From Pedobacter steynii (GTDB lineage: Bacteria > Bacteroidota > Bacteroidia > Sphingobacteriales > Sphingobacteriaceae): DNA of 64,000 nt. Of this stretch, positions 16,765 through 24,361 are shown one piece after another. The notes under the pieces were generated by a model. It ran no database searches and had not been told where the DNA came from. It saw only the letters and a program-made list of their open reading frames with translations. Each line of letters opens with the position of its first letter. Within the stretch, counting starts at the first letter, position 1. The translations under genes and the position numbers were made by a program. The stretch lies in assembly GCF_900103665.1 (NCBI RefSeq), contig NZ_FNGY01000004.1, forward strand, positions 62,001-126,000. The letters are read 5' to 3'.

Positions 16765-17628
16765 TCAGGTTTTATCACCATCTGGTAAAACCAGTAATGG
16801 AATGGTGGTATGTTTAGCCATTTTCTGGGTGTCACTGCCTTTTAAAATAACATCGACGAAGTCGTGCGAACGATGCACCATCACCAGCAGGTCTACTGCT
16901 TCAGCTTCACAACACAAACTTAACCCAATGCCTACCTGTTCATTTTCTACGGGTCTATAGAAAATATCCGGATAGCCGGTCCGGGCTTTAACTTTTGCCA
17001 GTATCGTATTTACCCCATTCCTATGGTCAGCTCTTTCCTCATGAAGCGTATGCACTTTTGTTGCTAAAATTTCTGCCCCAAATGCACTGGCCAATGGCAC
17101 TAGCTGGCCGATTGCTTTAGCGTCCTGCTCGGGATAACTAAAATCCGTGGCATAAGCGATTTTTCTTATTTTACTAAGGCTAGCCACAGGAGGAACAAGT
17201 AACAAAGGACAAGTTGCGGCATTGATCATATTTCTGGTATTGTTTTCCAGCAGGAAATGTCCCATACCTTTACGGTGCGTTCCCATAACGATCATTTCTA
17301 CCTCGCAAATGCCCATGACATTTTCCAATACATCGGTCAGCCTGCCTGTTTGATTGACACAACTGATCTGTGGATGAAAGCCACTGGAATGATCGGTATG
17401 CTCAAAATGTTTTTTTAACCGCTTCAGTTCTTCATTGCTATCTTCAATGAGCCCCTCAAATCCATTCATTGACCAGACGAACCCTCCTGCCTCAGCAACT
17501 GGAACGGGAACAAAAATTGCATTACATAGAAGTACATCCAACTGTAAAAACTTTGCCAAATGATAACCGTACTCCACGGCATGATTGCCACTCTCGGAAA
17601 AATCTGTTAATAAAACTATTGTTTTCAT
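16765..17628 (-). CDS. Tandem universal stress protein (UspA family)
   Basis: A 287-residue protein with two Usp domains, about residues 1-147 and 150-283. The first opens with VLLTDFSESGNHAVEYGYHLAKF and ends with the ATP-binding style motif MGTHRKGMGHFLLENNTRNMI...CPLLLVPP (G-x2-G-x9-G(N/S)-like). The second opens IAYATDFSYPEQDAKAIGQL and ends with VMVHRSHDFVDVILKGSDTQKMAKHTTIPLLVLP, with a weaker nucleotide motif. Usp proteins are commonly induced by anaerobiosis and stress. It lies 112 bases downstream of nosY on the same strand and may be read from the nos transcript, which fits anaerobic induction. Confidence 0.88.
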   Translation of the reverse strand: MKTIVLLTDFSESGNHAVEYGYHLAKFLQLDVLLCNAIFVPVPVAEAGGFVWSMNGFEGLIEDSNEELKRLKKHFEHTDHSSGFHPQISCVNQTGRLTDVLENVMGICEVEMIVMGTHRKGMGHFLLENNTRNMINAATCPLLLVPPVASLSKIRKIAYATDFSYPEQDAKAIGQLVPLASAFGAEILATKVHTLHEERADHRNGVNTILAKVKARTGYPDIFYRPVENEQVGIGLSLCCEAEAVDLLVMVHRSHDFVDVILKGSDTQKMAKHTTIPLLVLPDGDKT

Positions 17629-17740
17629 ATGATCTGGATGATTAATTAAGGATTAACAACATCAAATGTCCTGAATGAGATCCCGGAAAGCAATGACGGG
17701 CATCAATGCTTTTGCTGACAGAGGTCACTTATTAAAAAAA

Positions 17741-18508
17741 TCACAGATCTTTCTTTTTAAATTTTTTCAGCGAGAGCAATAAAGGAAAGAGCACCCAGAC
17801 AAATAAACCGGCAAATGAAATCATAATGCCAAGTGAATTTCCAAAAAACTCCCTGAATATCGCACCTGTATATCCCATCAGTGCAGAGATGTCCATCTGC
17901 AACAATATTTGTATACGACCTAAGTCAATCGGATTCAGAAAGCTGAAAAACACCATTACCCTTTCCAGCGGATAATCCTGAAACTGGAACAACAGAAACA
18001 AAACCATCGCATCAAAAATCAATGAAAAATAAAGCCATAAAAGGATAGAAAGCCCGATTCCTTTCGCCTTGTCGCGAATGATCCCTGCAGCGAACATGGC
18101 AATGCTGACAAAAATAACGGTTAAAAACAAGCCCATCGCAATCATCATTATTCCCGTACTGTCTGCATGATACAGAAGTATCGGAATCCCTACCCCAACA
18201 AAGAAAGCCAATGACAGAGAAGAAGCCAGGCCCCCAAATAAGCTCAACCAGATTGATTTCCGCTTTACCGGCTGCCCCACCAGCAATTCAATAAATTCAG
18301 AGCTGTTGTAAATGTAAATGGTCGAAAAGATGATACAGATTAGCGGAACGATAATCAGGATGATATTTAACAGACTCAGCAGTCCCTTTGCCGAGTTACT
18401 TTCTAAAGTAAAAACGCTAAAAGAGATGACCAGCAATAAAAAAGTATAAATCAGGACTATTTTATTCTGAATAATATCGAGGAGTACGTATTTGTAGATT
18501 TTTTTCAT
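17741..18508 (-). CDS. nosY: NosY-like ABC-2 permease
   Basis: A 255-residue inner-membrane protein with six transmembrane segments (such as IVLIYTFLLLVISFSVFTL, IILIIVPLICIIFSTIYIYN and GIMISFAGLFVWVLFPLLLSL) and the ABC-2 permease loop SSEFIELLVGQPVKRKSIWLS. In nos clusters NosY pairs with the ATPase NosF and the periplasmic NosD to supply sulfur or copper for assembly of the CuZ centre of nitrous oxide reductase. It follows nosF after 94 bases that contain a 64-bp inverted-repeat element, so it may have its own promoter or a regulated leader here, unlike the tightly joined nosDF. Assignment rests on context plus permease features. Confidence 0.88.
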   Translation of the reverse strand: MKKIYKYVLLDIIQNKIVLIYTFLLLVISFSVFTLESNSAKGLLSLLNIILIIVPLICIIFSTIYIYNSSEFIELLVGQPVKRKSIWLSLFGGLASSLSLAFFVGVGIPILLYHADSTGIMMIAMGLFLTVIFVSIAMFAAGIIRDKAKGIGLSILLWLYFSLIFDAMVLFLLFQFQDYPLERVMVFFSFLNPIDLGRIQILLQMDISALMGYTGAIFREFFGNSLGIMISFAGLFVWVLFPLLLSLKKFKKKDL

Positions 18509-18535
18509 TGGAATATAATCTGAATTTTATCGGTT

Positions 18536-18599
18536 ATGAAGCGATCATGATCTTGGTATTCATTTCGTTGTGTGATCTGTAAGATCATGATGGTTTCAT
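18536..18599 (-). repeat. 64-bp inverted-repeat element, copy A (upstream of nosY)
   Basis: The element has 19-bp imperfect arms (18536-18554 and 18581-18599, two mismatches), each containing GATCATGAT, around a 26-base centre. A second copy at 38654-38716 is nearly identical over its whole length. It lies 28-91 bases upstream of the nosY ATG, in the nosF-nosY gap. The GATCATGAT cores are 40 bp apart, close to four helical turns. Confidence 0.75.
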
Positions 18600-18602
18600 C
18601 AG

Positions 18603-19343
18603 TTAGAAAGTATATGATTTATCGTGTTTTTGTTCATTGGAAAGGACCATCATCTTCGCCACTGCTTTTGACAACCGTTCTTCCCCCGTCTCTTCCTTCA
18701 ATTCCAATATCTTTTTAGAAAACACCCGCTTTCCATCCTGCATATAAAAAACTTCCGTCACCAGGTCATCCAGCTCACTTAAAACATGTGAAGTAATTAA
18801 GATCAGTTTGCCTTTTTCTTTTTGCATGATGATTTTCTCTTTCAATTTTTCAGATGAAACCGGATCCAGTCCTGCTGTAGGTTCATCCAGGATCAACACA
18901 TCCGGATTGAAAAGAAAGCTTAAACAGGCACTTACTTTCTGACGGGTACCTCCGGATAAGGTGTGCATTTTTTTATGCATCAATGCTTTCAGCTCAAAGC
19001 TCTCCATCAGGTCTTCATCCAGTTGTTTACAACTCCCTTTTCTGATGTCTTTCATCATCTCAAAAACATTCGCAATGGTCATATTTTCAGGATAACGGCC
19101 TATTTGTGGCATGTAACCAATCCGGTTACGGTAAAGCCATTGTCCGGCAATCGGCTCATGGTCAAATTCAATCGTCCCGCTATCCGGGACGACCATTCCT
19201 AAAATGGTCTTGATCAGGGTGGTTTTGCCACAACCATTTGGCCCGAGCAAGGCAATACATTCCCCTTTAGAAAAGGTCACAGACATTTCGTCTAAAGCTT
19301 TTAATCTGGAGAAACTCTTGGTGATATTTTTTGCTACAATCAT
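18603..19343 (-). CDS. nosF: NosF-like ABC transporter ATPase
   Basis: A 246-residue cytosolic ABC ATPase with Walker A LLGPNGCGKTTLIK near residue 33-46, Q-loop at IGYMPQIGRYPENMTI, signature LSGGTRQKVSACLSF and Walker B VLILDEPTAGLDP, followed by the switch histidine in ITSHVLSELDDL. This is the CcmA/NosF subgroup that drives ABC-2 type permeases. Its start overlaps the nosD stop by four bases (19340-19343), giving translational coupling. It powers NosY in the accessory complex for NosZ maturation. Confidence 0.92.
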   Translation of the reverse strand: MIVAKNITKSFSRLKALDEMSVTFSKGECIALLGPNGCGKTTLIKTILGMVVPDSGTIEFDHEPIAGQWLYRNRIGYMPQIGRYPENMTIANVFEMMKDIRKGSCKQLDEDLMESFELKALMHKKMHTLSGGTRQKVSACLSFLFNPDVLILDEPTAGLDPVSSEKLKEKIIMQKEKGKLILITSHVLSELDDLVTEVFYMQDGKRVFSKKILELKEETGEERLSKAVAKMMVLSNEQKHDKSYTF

Positions 19344-20578
19344 AATGGGATTCTTTTCATAACAGGCTTGTCGTCCCTTAAACTTTCAGGAGTTACACCA
19401 GGTAGTATTTTTTCGGTTTTATCTAACAGCGAAACAATCAGGCTTCTAAAAAGCATCAGTGCTGCCGGGTTACTGTCAATGATCATGGAGTACATGCTTA
19501 CCGGATGATAAGGCACATCTCCAATGCCATCCCTTCCCAGGTCATAGCCCTCATATTTATCCCAATAATTTCCGGTGAACGTATTTAACACCAATGAACC
19601 ATTCGTCCCTATATCAAAGGTATTCCCGACGAAATTACTTCCGGTAAAGTCGTTTCCATCGCAACTGGCCTGAATTTTAACGGCCCAGCCATTATTGTTA
19701 AACGTATTCTTATACAGATTTATCCTGCTGCAACCTTCCATGTGCAGGCCTACCGTATTTTTAGTGAAATAATTGCCGGAGATCTCACTATCTGTAATGT
19801 CCTTCAGTAAAATCCCATAGGCAGCATCGCCCCAGTTGTTTAAAAAGTGGTTGTTATACATGTGGATGTTTTTGCTATACATCACGGCCACTCCTGCTTC
19901 ATTGCTTTCAAAAATATTCCCGATATAAGTATTCCGGTTGGAAAACATAAAATGAATCCCATAACGGACATTCTTTGTGCTTACATTTCTCCAGATCAGT
20001 GAGTTTTTGACAAATTCAAAATACAGGCCGTCCCGGTGTCCTTTTATTTTATTCCCTATGATAATCAAACTATCCGAGCGCCAGCAATGAATGCCATTCC
20101 CGCTCTGCAGTTCGTTCTTACCGTAGGCGGTGATCGAATTGTCTTTGATCGTGCACTTTTTACTGTTCTGCACATAAATGCCAAAATTGGTATCATCGAG
20201 AATGTTATTTATCGCAGATACTTTGTAACTGTCATAAATCATGATCGCTCCCAGGTCTCTTATTTCCGACCTTCCGGTACGTTGTAACTTAAACCCTTCG
20301 ATAAGCACATTTTTGGCCTTTACAGAAATGATGGCGTACTTTTTATCACCATCCAGCACTGGAAAGCCAATTCCCTTTAAGGTGACCGACTTCTGAATAA
20401 TGATATTTTTTTCTTTATACAGGCCGGGATCAACAAGAATGGTATCCCCGTTTACAGAGAAATCTATTGCCGCCTGTATCGACTTAAAGGGTTTTAATTT
20501 GCCCACACGAATGGTTTTGCCCTTTGCACAAAGCGCAACCAGGCATACCATAACCAGCGTATATAAGACTTTCTTCAT
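19340..20578 (-). CDS. nosD: NosD, periplasmic copper-centre assembly protein
   Basis: A 412-residue exported protein with a Sec signal (MKKVLYTLVMVCLVALCAKG) and a right-handed parallel beta-helix made of CASH/PbH1 repeats: GDTILVDPGLYKEKNIII, TLKGIGFPVLDG, IYVQNSKKCTIKDNSI, GVAVMYSKNIHMYNNHF and FTGNYWDKYEGYDLGRDGIGDVPYHP. The closing NYWD.Y.G.D..GDGIGD.PY.P-type motif is diagnostic of NosD. It delivers material for the CuZ site of NosZ together with NosFY. The start codon abuts the nosL stop and the end overlaps nosF, so nosLDF are one tight unit. Confidence 0.93.
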   Translation of the reverse strand: MKKVLYTLVMVCLVALCAKGKTIRVGKLKPFKSIQAAIDFSVNGDTILVDPGLYKEKNIIIQKSVTLKGIGFPVLDGDKKYAIISVKAKNVLIEGFKLQRTGRSEIRDLGAIMIYDSYKVSAINNILDDTNFGIYVQNSKKCTIKDNSITAYGKNELQSGNGIHCWRSDSLIIIGNKIKGHRDGLYFEFVKNSLIWRNVSTKNVRYGIHFMFSNRNTYIGNIFESNEAGVAVMYSKNIHMYNNHFLNNWGDAAYGILLKDITDSEISGNYFTKNTVGLHMEGCSRINLYKNTFNNNGWAVKIQASCDGNDFTGSNFVGNTFDIGTNGSLVLNTFTGNYWDKYEGYDLGRDGIGDVPYHPVSMYSMIIDSNPAALMLFRSLIVSLLDKTEKILPGVTPESLRDDKPVMKRIPL

Positions 20579-21612
20579 TAATTCCCGGTCGTCAATGTTT
20601 GGAAACTCACTTCTTCGCCCTGAGCGGTTTGTGCTTTTTCCTTTAGTTTCTGTTGATCTCCAAAGCAGGCAATATTTCCACCCATAGGGGATCTCAGCGC
20701 GTCGCTTTTTAGCAGAAAGGCTTTTTCTGCTTCAATAAATCCATGAGGCTTTTCATAGTCGACCAGATAGATGGAGCCCATATCTTCCGCTTTAACCGTT
20801 TGCGTTTTTTTAAATTCAAGAAGACAATGCAAATCGTCGAACTTGTAAATCTTTCCTTTTTTTGTGATCAGCTCAGCGCCAAAACGTTGATCTGCAATGC
20901 CCATTTTACAAAAACCACAGGCATCAATACCCACTCTGATAGGCTGAGGTCCCGTACTGCAGGAAGCCAACAGGCCTATTAAAAACAAAGCCGCAAGGGC
21001 TGCTTTTCCTTTTTCCATAGTCAATATTCTTTTTTTGTGAACCCTGTATTGCATCACGATCGCCGTAAGCAATAGCCCGCCAACGCCAATAAAAATCCAT
21101 CCGCCGATATCCGGGATAGAATAGGCACCAAAATTTAAAAGTTGTTTATAGCCGATCAGCGGAGGCTGATAGCTCATTCCCGGAACGTTAATCGCTGCAT
21201 TCGGATCTAAGTCATGTCCATATTGGTACTCCCATCTCCAGAAATCAACCATAGCCAGCACACCGAAAATCACGAACAGTGTAAATACAGCGATCAGCCA
21301 TTTATAGGTTTTTAGAAACGAAGCCACCATTAAACAAAAAACGGCAAAGAAGACGATGATATAGGGCAAAACGCTAAACTCAATAAAGTCTCCCGTATGC
21401 AGCGTTTTCATACCAATATAATGGTTAAGCCCATTGATGATATCTACGTTTCCCGCTAATTTATGAGGGTACATTTTCAGTACAAGACCCTCCGGATATT
21501 GTGGAGCGGCCAATTCTATTTGCCAGAGCGGAACAAAAAGGACAACGAACAAAGCGAGTCCGCAAAATAATACAAGCATTCTGACGGTACTTGTGAGATA
21601 GACAGTTTTCAT
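20578..21612 (-). CDS. nosL: NosL fused to an N-terminal membrane domain
   Basis: A 344-residue protein in two parts. Residues 1-198 hold four transmembrane segments (about 12-30, 82-100, 104-124, 170-188) with a periplasmic loop containing PHKLAGNVDIINGLNHYIGM. Residues 199-344 look like a complete NosL lipoprotein: Met199 is followed by its own signal (EKGKAALAALFLIGLLASCS, lipobox Cys218) and the copper-binding motif ACGFCKMGI and FDDLHCLLEF. NosL is a copper chaperone for NosZ. The fusion leaves an intact signal peptide in the middle of the frame, so translation from the internal ATG at 21018 may also produce free NosL. It follows nosZ after a hairpin and overlaps nosD by one base. Confidence 0.88.
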   Translation of the reverse strand: MKTVYLTSTVRMLVLFCGLALFVVLFVPLWQIELAAPQYPEGLVLKMYPHKLAGNVDIINGLNHYIGMKTLHTGDFIEFSVLPYIIVFFAVFCLMVASFLKTYKWLIAVFTLFVIFGVLAMVDFWRWEYQYGHDLDPNAAINVPGMSYQPPLIGYKQLLNFGAYSIPDIGGWIFIGVGGLLLTAIVMQYRVHKKRILTMEKGKAALAALFLIGLLASCSTGPQPIRVGIDACGFCKMGIADQRFGAELITKKGKIYKFDDLHCLLEFKKTQTVKAEDMGSIYLVDYEKPHGFIEAEKAFLLKSDALRSPMGGNIACFGDQQKLKEKAQTAQGEEVSFQTLTTGN

Positions 21613-21649
21613 AATGAGATGTATAAAATAAAGAAGCTAAAAAACAGTT

Positions 21650-21683
21650 AATCAGGCAGGGCAATTGGATTGCCTGCCTGATT
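21650..21683 (-). terminator. Hairpin between nosZ and nosL (attenuator-like)
   Basis: Arms 21650-21665 and 21669-21683 are complementary with one bulged G around a 3-base loop. Reading leftward, the stem is followed within a few bases by a TTTTTT run. It lies between nosZ and nosLDF and could reduce read-through so that the catalytic enzyme is made in excess. Confidence 0.65.
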
Positions 21684-21691
21684 ACAGGTAC

Positions 21692-23686
21692 TTATTTTTT
21701 CAATGCTTCATCAGCAGCTTCTGAATTTTTACCCAGGCTGAAAGTAAGTGGAACGTTGGATCCTTTTGGAGAAACACGAACGTATCCCTGCATTTCCTGG
21801 TGCAACGCACTACAGAAATCTGTACAATAAAAAGGGAAAATCCCAGCCTTTTTTGGCACCCATTTCAGGGTAGAGGTTTCCCCCGGCATCACCAGCAATT
21901 CTGCATTGATATTACCTTTTACCCCAAAACCGTGTGGTACATCCCAGTCTTGTTCCAGGTTAGTGACATGGAAATAAACTTCATCACCAACTTGTATTCC
22001 CTCAATATTATCAGGAGAGAAATGGGAACGCATTGCGGTCATGTAAACATGAACTTTATTCCCTTCACGAACCACTTTTGAGTTCTTTTCTCCCATCGTC
22101 ACATAAGGATTTTTGTTCTCTTCCAGTTTGAAGATCTTTTGAGAATTCTTAGAAATCAATGAAGCCGGAGCCATTTGTGCATAGTGAGGTTCGCCGATGG
22201 TTGGATAATCCAAAAGCAATTTCATCTTGTCACCGCTAATGTCAAACAACTGCGCACTTTGAGCCAGTTCCGGACCGGTTGGCAAAAACCTGTCTTTCGT
22301 GATTTTGTTATAGGCAATCAGGTACTTACCATAAGGTTTTTTGGTATTACCACCCGCAATCGTTAAGTGACCCGGAGAATAATAAGTAGGCTGTCTGTCT
22401 AATATTTTGAGGTCTTTAATGTTCCATTTTACAATTTCTGAAGAAATAAAGAAGGTCGTATACGCATTTCCTTTACCATCAAATTCGGTATGTAAGGGGC
22501 CTAAACCTGGTTTCTTCACTTCACCATACAATGCAGCTTCATATTTCAATACCGGAATACCACCATAAGCACCATCATAAGTTTTGTTGGCAATCGCTTT
22601 TTGAATCTTGCTGAAAGAGAATACAGGAATCAGGGCAGCTAACTTTCCACTTCCAACAATGTATTCACCCGTAGGGTCAACATCACAACCATGTGGCGAC
22701 TTAGGACAAGGGATCATATAGACCAGATCCGGGAAATCCTTGACATCAAGAACGATCGTTTCCTTTTCGTTCGTCGAAGTTGCATTATGGGTAGATTCAC
22801 TGTATTTGTTATGCACGTAATTGGCCTTAATCTTCTTCCCTTTTCCCTGTTTCACATATTCTTCGGCTTTTTTCCAGTTCACAGCGAGGATATAATCTTT
22901 GTCGCGTTTAGAAGCATTCACTTCCAGCAAAGTATGCGCCTGCTCAGAATTGTAACAGCTAAAGAAAAACCAGCCACCACTTGGCCCTTTACCGCTATGG
23001 CTTAAATCGAAATTCATACCCGGCAACAAGAGTTGAAACGCAAGTTTCATTTCCCCATCTTTAGGTGCCACACTAATGAAACTCAGCGTACCTTTAAAGT
23101 TCTTTTTATAAGAACTGATCGGCACATCTCCGTTATCATTATCCAGGGGTACGCTAAAACGTGTACCGGCCACCACATATTCTGTATTTTCAGTAATAAA
23201 AGGAGAAGAGTGATTTCCGGCACTGTTTGGAATTTCTATAATTTCCGCAGTCCGGAATGTTTTCAAATCTATTCTCGCCACCCTTGGCGTATTGTTTTCG
23301 TTCGCGAACAACCAACGCCCATCAATCTCACCATTGGTTTGTGATAAATCGAGATGATGCTGATCGCCCCATGGAATCTCGCCATGAGAAGTATTTAACA
23401 TCGGCTTGGTTTCTTCACTATATCCCCAACCCTTCTCAGGATCAACAGAAAATACGGGAATCACCCTTAACAAACGACCCGAAGGTATGCCATAAACACT
23501 GACCTGTCCGCTAAAACCACCAGACACAAAATTGTACATTTCATCGTACTTACCGGGTGCAACATACACCTTCCCAGCCGCATCACTTCCGGTCGCATCT
23601 CCAGCGCTTTTAGGCTTACAGCCAGAGAAATTCATCAGCATCAGAACGCTCGCAAATGAATAAACAGAGTATAGAAACTTTCTCAT
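21692..23686 (-). CDS. nosZ: Nitrous oxide reductase, clade II (Sec-type)
   Basis: A 664-residue NosZ reducing N2O to N2 with a seven-bladed propeller carrying CuZ and a C-terminal cupredoxin carrying CuA. The propeller has the DQHHLDLS histidine pair (His110-His111) and further histidines in THNATSTNEKE and SPHGCDVDPTGEY. The CuA site is FYCTDFCSALHQEMQGY, with Cys621, Cys625, His629 and Met632. The N-terminus (MRKFLYSVYSFASVLMLMNF then SGCKPK) lacks a twin-arginine motif and instead shows a Sec signal with a lipoprotein-like FSGC lipobox, which marks clade II enzymes. Gene order cytochrome c-nosZ-nosL-nosD-nosF-nosY supports the call. It is preceded by a cytochrome c gene only 22 bases away. 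Confidence 0.97.
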   Translation of the reverse strand: MRKFLYSVYSFASVLMLMNFSGCKPKSAGDATGSDAAGKVYVAPGKYDEMYNFVSGGFSGQVSVYGIPSGRLLRVIPVFSVDPEKGWGYSEETKPMLNTSHGEIPWGDQHHLDLSQTNGEIDGRWLFANENNTPRVARIDLKTFRTAEIIEIPNSAGNHSSPFITENTEYVVAGTRFSVPLDNDNGDVPISSYKKNFKGTLSFISVAPKDGEMKLAFQLLLPGMNFDLSHSGKGPSGGWFFFSCYNSEQAHTLLEVNASKRDKDYILAVNWKKAEEYVKQGKGKKIKANYVHNKYSESTHNATSTNEKETIVLDVKDFPDLVYMIPCPKSPHGCDVDPTGEYIVGSGKLAALIPVFSFSKIQKAIANKTYDGAYGGIPVLKYEAALYGEVKKPGLGPLHTEFDGKGNAYTTFFISSEIVKWNIKDLKILDRQPTYYSPGHLTIAGGNTKKPYGKYLIAYNKITKDRFLPTGPELAQSAQLFDISGDKMKLLLDYPTIGEPHYAQMAPASLISKNSQKIFKLEENKNPYVTMGEKNSKVVREGNKVHVYMTAMRSHFSPDNIEGIQVGDEVYFHVTNLEQDWDVPHGFGVKGNINAELLVMPGETSTLKWVPKKAGIFPFYCTDFCSALHQEMQGYVRVSPKGSNVPLTFSLGKNSEAADEALKK

Positions 23687-23708
23687 AAAAACATATATTA
23701 ATTTAACA

Positions 23709-24188
23709 TTATTTTACACCATCATTTTTTCTGAGATACTCAAGAATATCTCTTGCATTCTCATCAGTAAGGCTTTGATTTGGCATCCGGACCATACAGA
23801 TTTCCAGCATCGCCTGAACCTTAGGATCTTTATCGATCATCACATCGGTATTGGTCATAAAATTCATGATCCATTCTGCTTTATGCCGACTGGTTACTCC
23901 GGCCCATCCCGGGCCTACCAGTTTTTCATCAGTCAGCTTATGGCAGGAAGTACATTTTAAATCGGCAACCTGCTTACCCCTGTCGGCCATCACATGATCA
24001 AGTTTCTCCTCTAACTTGACCTCGGTAAACTTGCCCTCCCCACGGTTGGGATCGTAATCGGACTTCTCTGTTGTGCCAGCCGTCTCTGCGCCGGCTTCTC
24101 CGGATGTTTCTGTCGAACTGCTGTTGACCTTTCCACCGCAAGCAGCTATCACTAAGGCCAATGAGCAAATAAAAAATAGTTTTTTCAT
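23709..24188 (-). CDS. Mono-heme cytochrome c lipoprotein of the nos cluster
   Basis: A 159-residue lipoprotein (lipobox VIAAC, Cys17) with a low-complexity Ser/Thr/Glu-rich linker to about residue 50 and one class I cytochrome c domain. The heme site is CTSCH at residues 79-83; a distal Met is offered by MVRMPNQSL, followed by the conserved C-terminal helix NARDILEYLRKN. Small cytochromes c of this kind lead clade II nos clusters and probably hand electrons to the CuA site of NosZ. It is the first gene of the leftward nos unit; two TGAT-N4-ATCA palindromes lie 59-102 bases upstream of its start. Confidence 0.92.
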   Translation of the reverse strand: MKKLFFICSLALVIAACGGKVNSSSTETSGEAGAETAGTTEKSDYDPNRGEGKFTEVKLEEKLDHVMADRGKQVADLKCTSCHKLTDEKLVGPGWAGVTSRHKAEWIMNFMTNTDVMIDKDPKVQAMLEICMVRMPNQSLTDENARDILEYLRKNDGVK

Positions 24189-24246
24189 AACGAAATATTG
24201 GTTTGTTTTTCTATGTAATAGTACAGCTATAATTCATCCTGAAGAA

Positions 24247-24290
24247 TGATCGAAATCATGTCAAAGGCTCTTAAAAAATGATGTTCATCA
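24247..24290. promoter_or_regulatory. Two perfect Fnr/Crp-type boxes in the nosC/24362 divergent promoter
   Basis: TGATCGAAATCA at 24247-24258 and TGATGTTCATCA at 24279-24290 both match TGAT-N4-ATCA exactly, 32 bp centre to centre. The first is nearer the leftward nos operon (59-70 bases from its start), the second nearer the rightward membrane protein gene (72 bases from its start). A Crp/Fnr regulator gene at 35001-35597 could act here. Confidence 0.72.
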
Positions 24291-24361
24291 TATGCTAAAC
24301 CACGATTTTTACTTTACTTGACAGAATTTTACACGCGTATAAAAACATTCCTTTAAAACTT

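Noticed and set aside
17629..17740. Terminator between nosY and the stress protein gene
   Set aside because: Only a weak AAAGCA/TGCTTT pairing with a long loop and no U-tract was seen.
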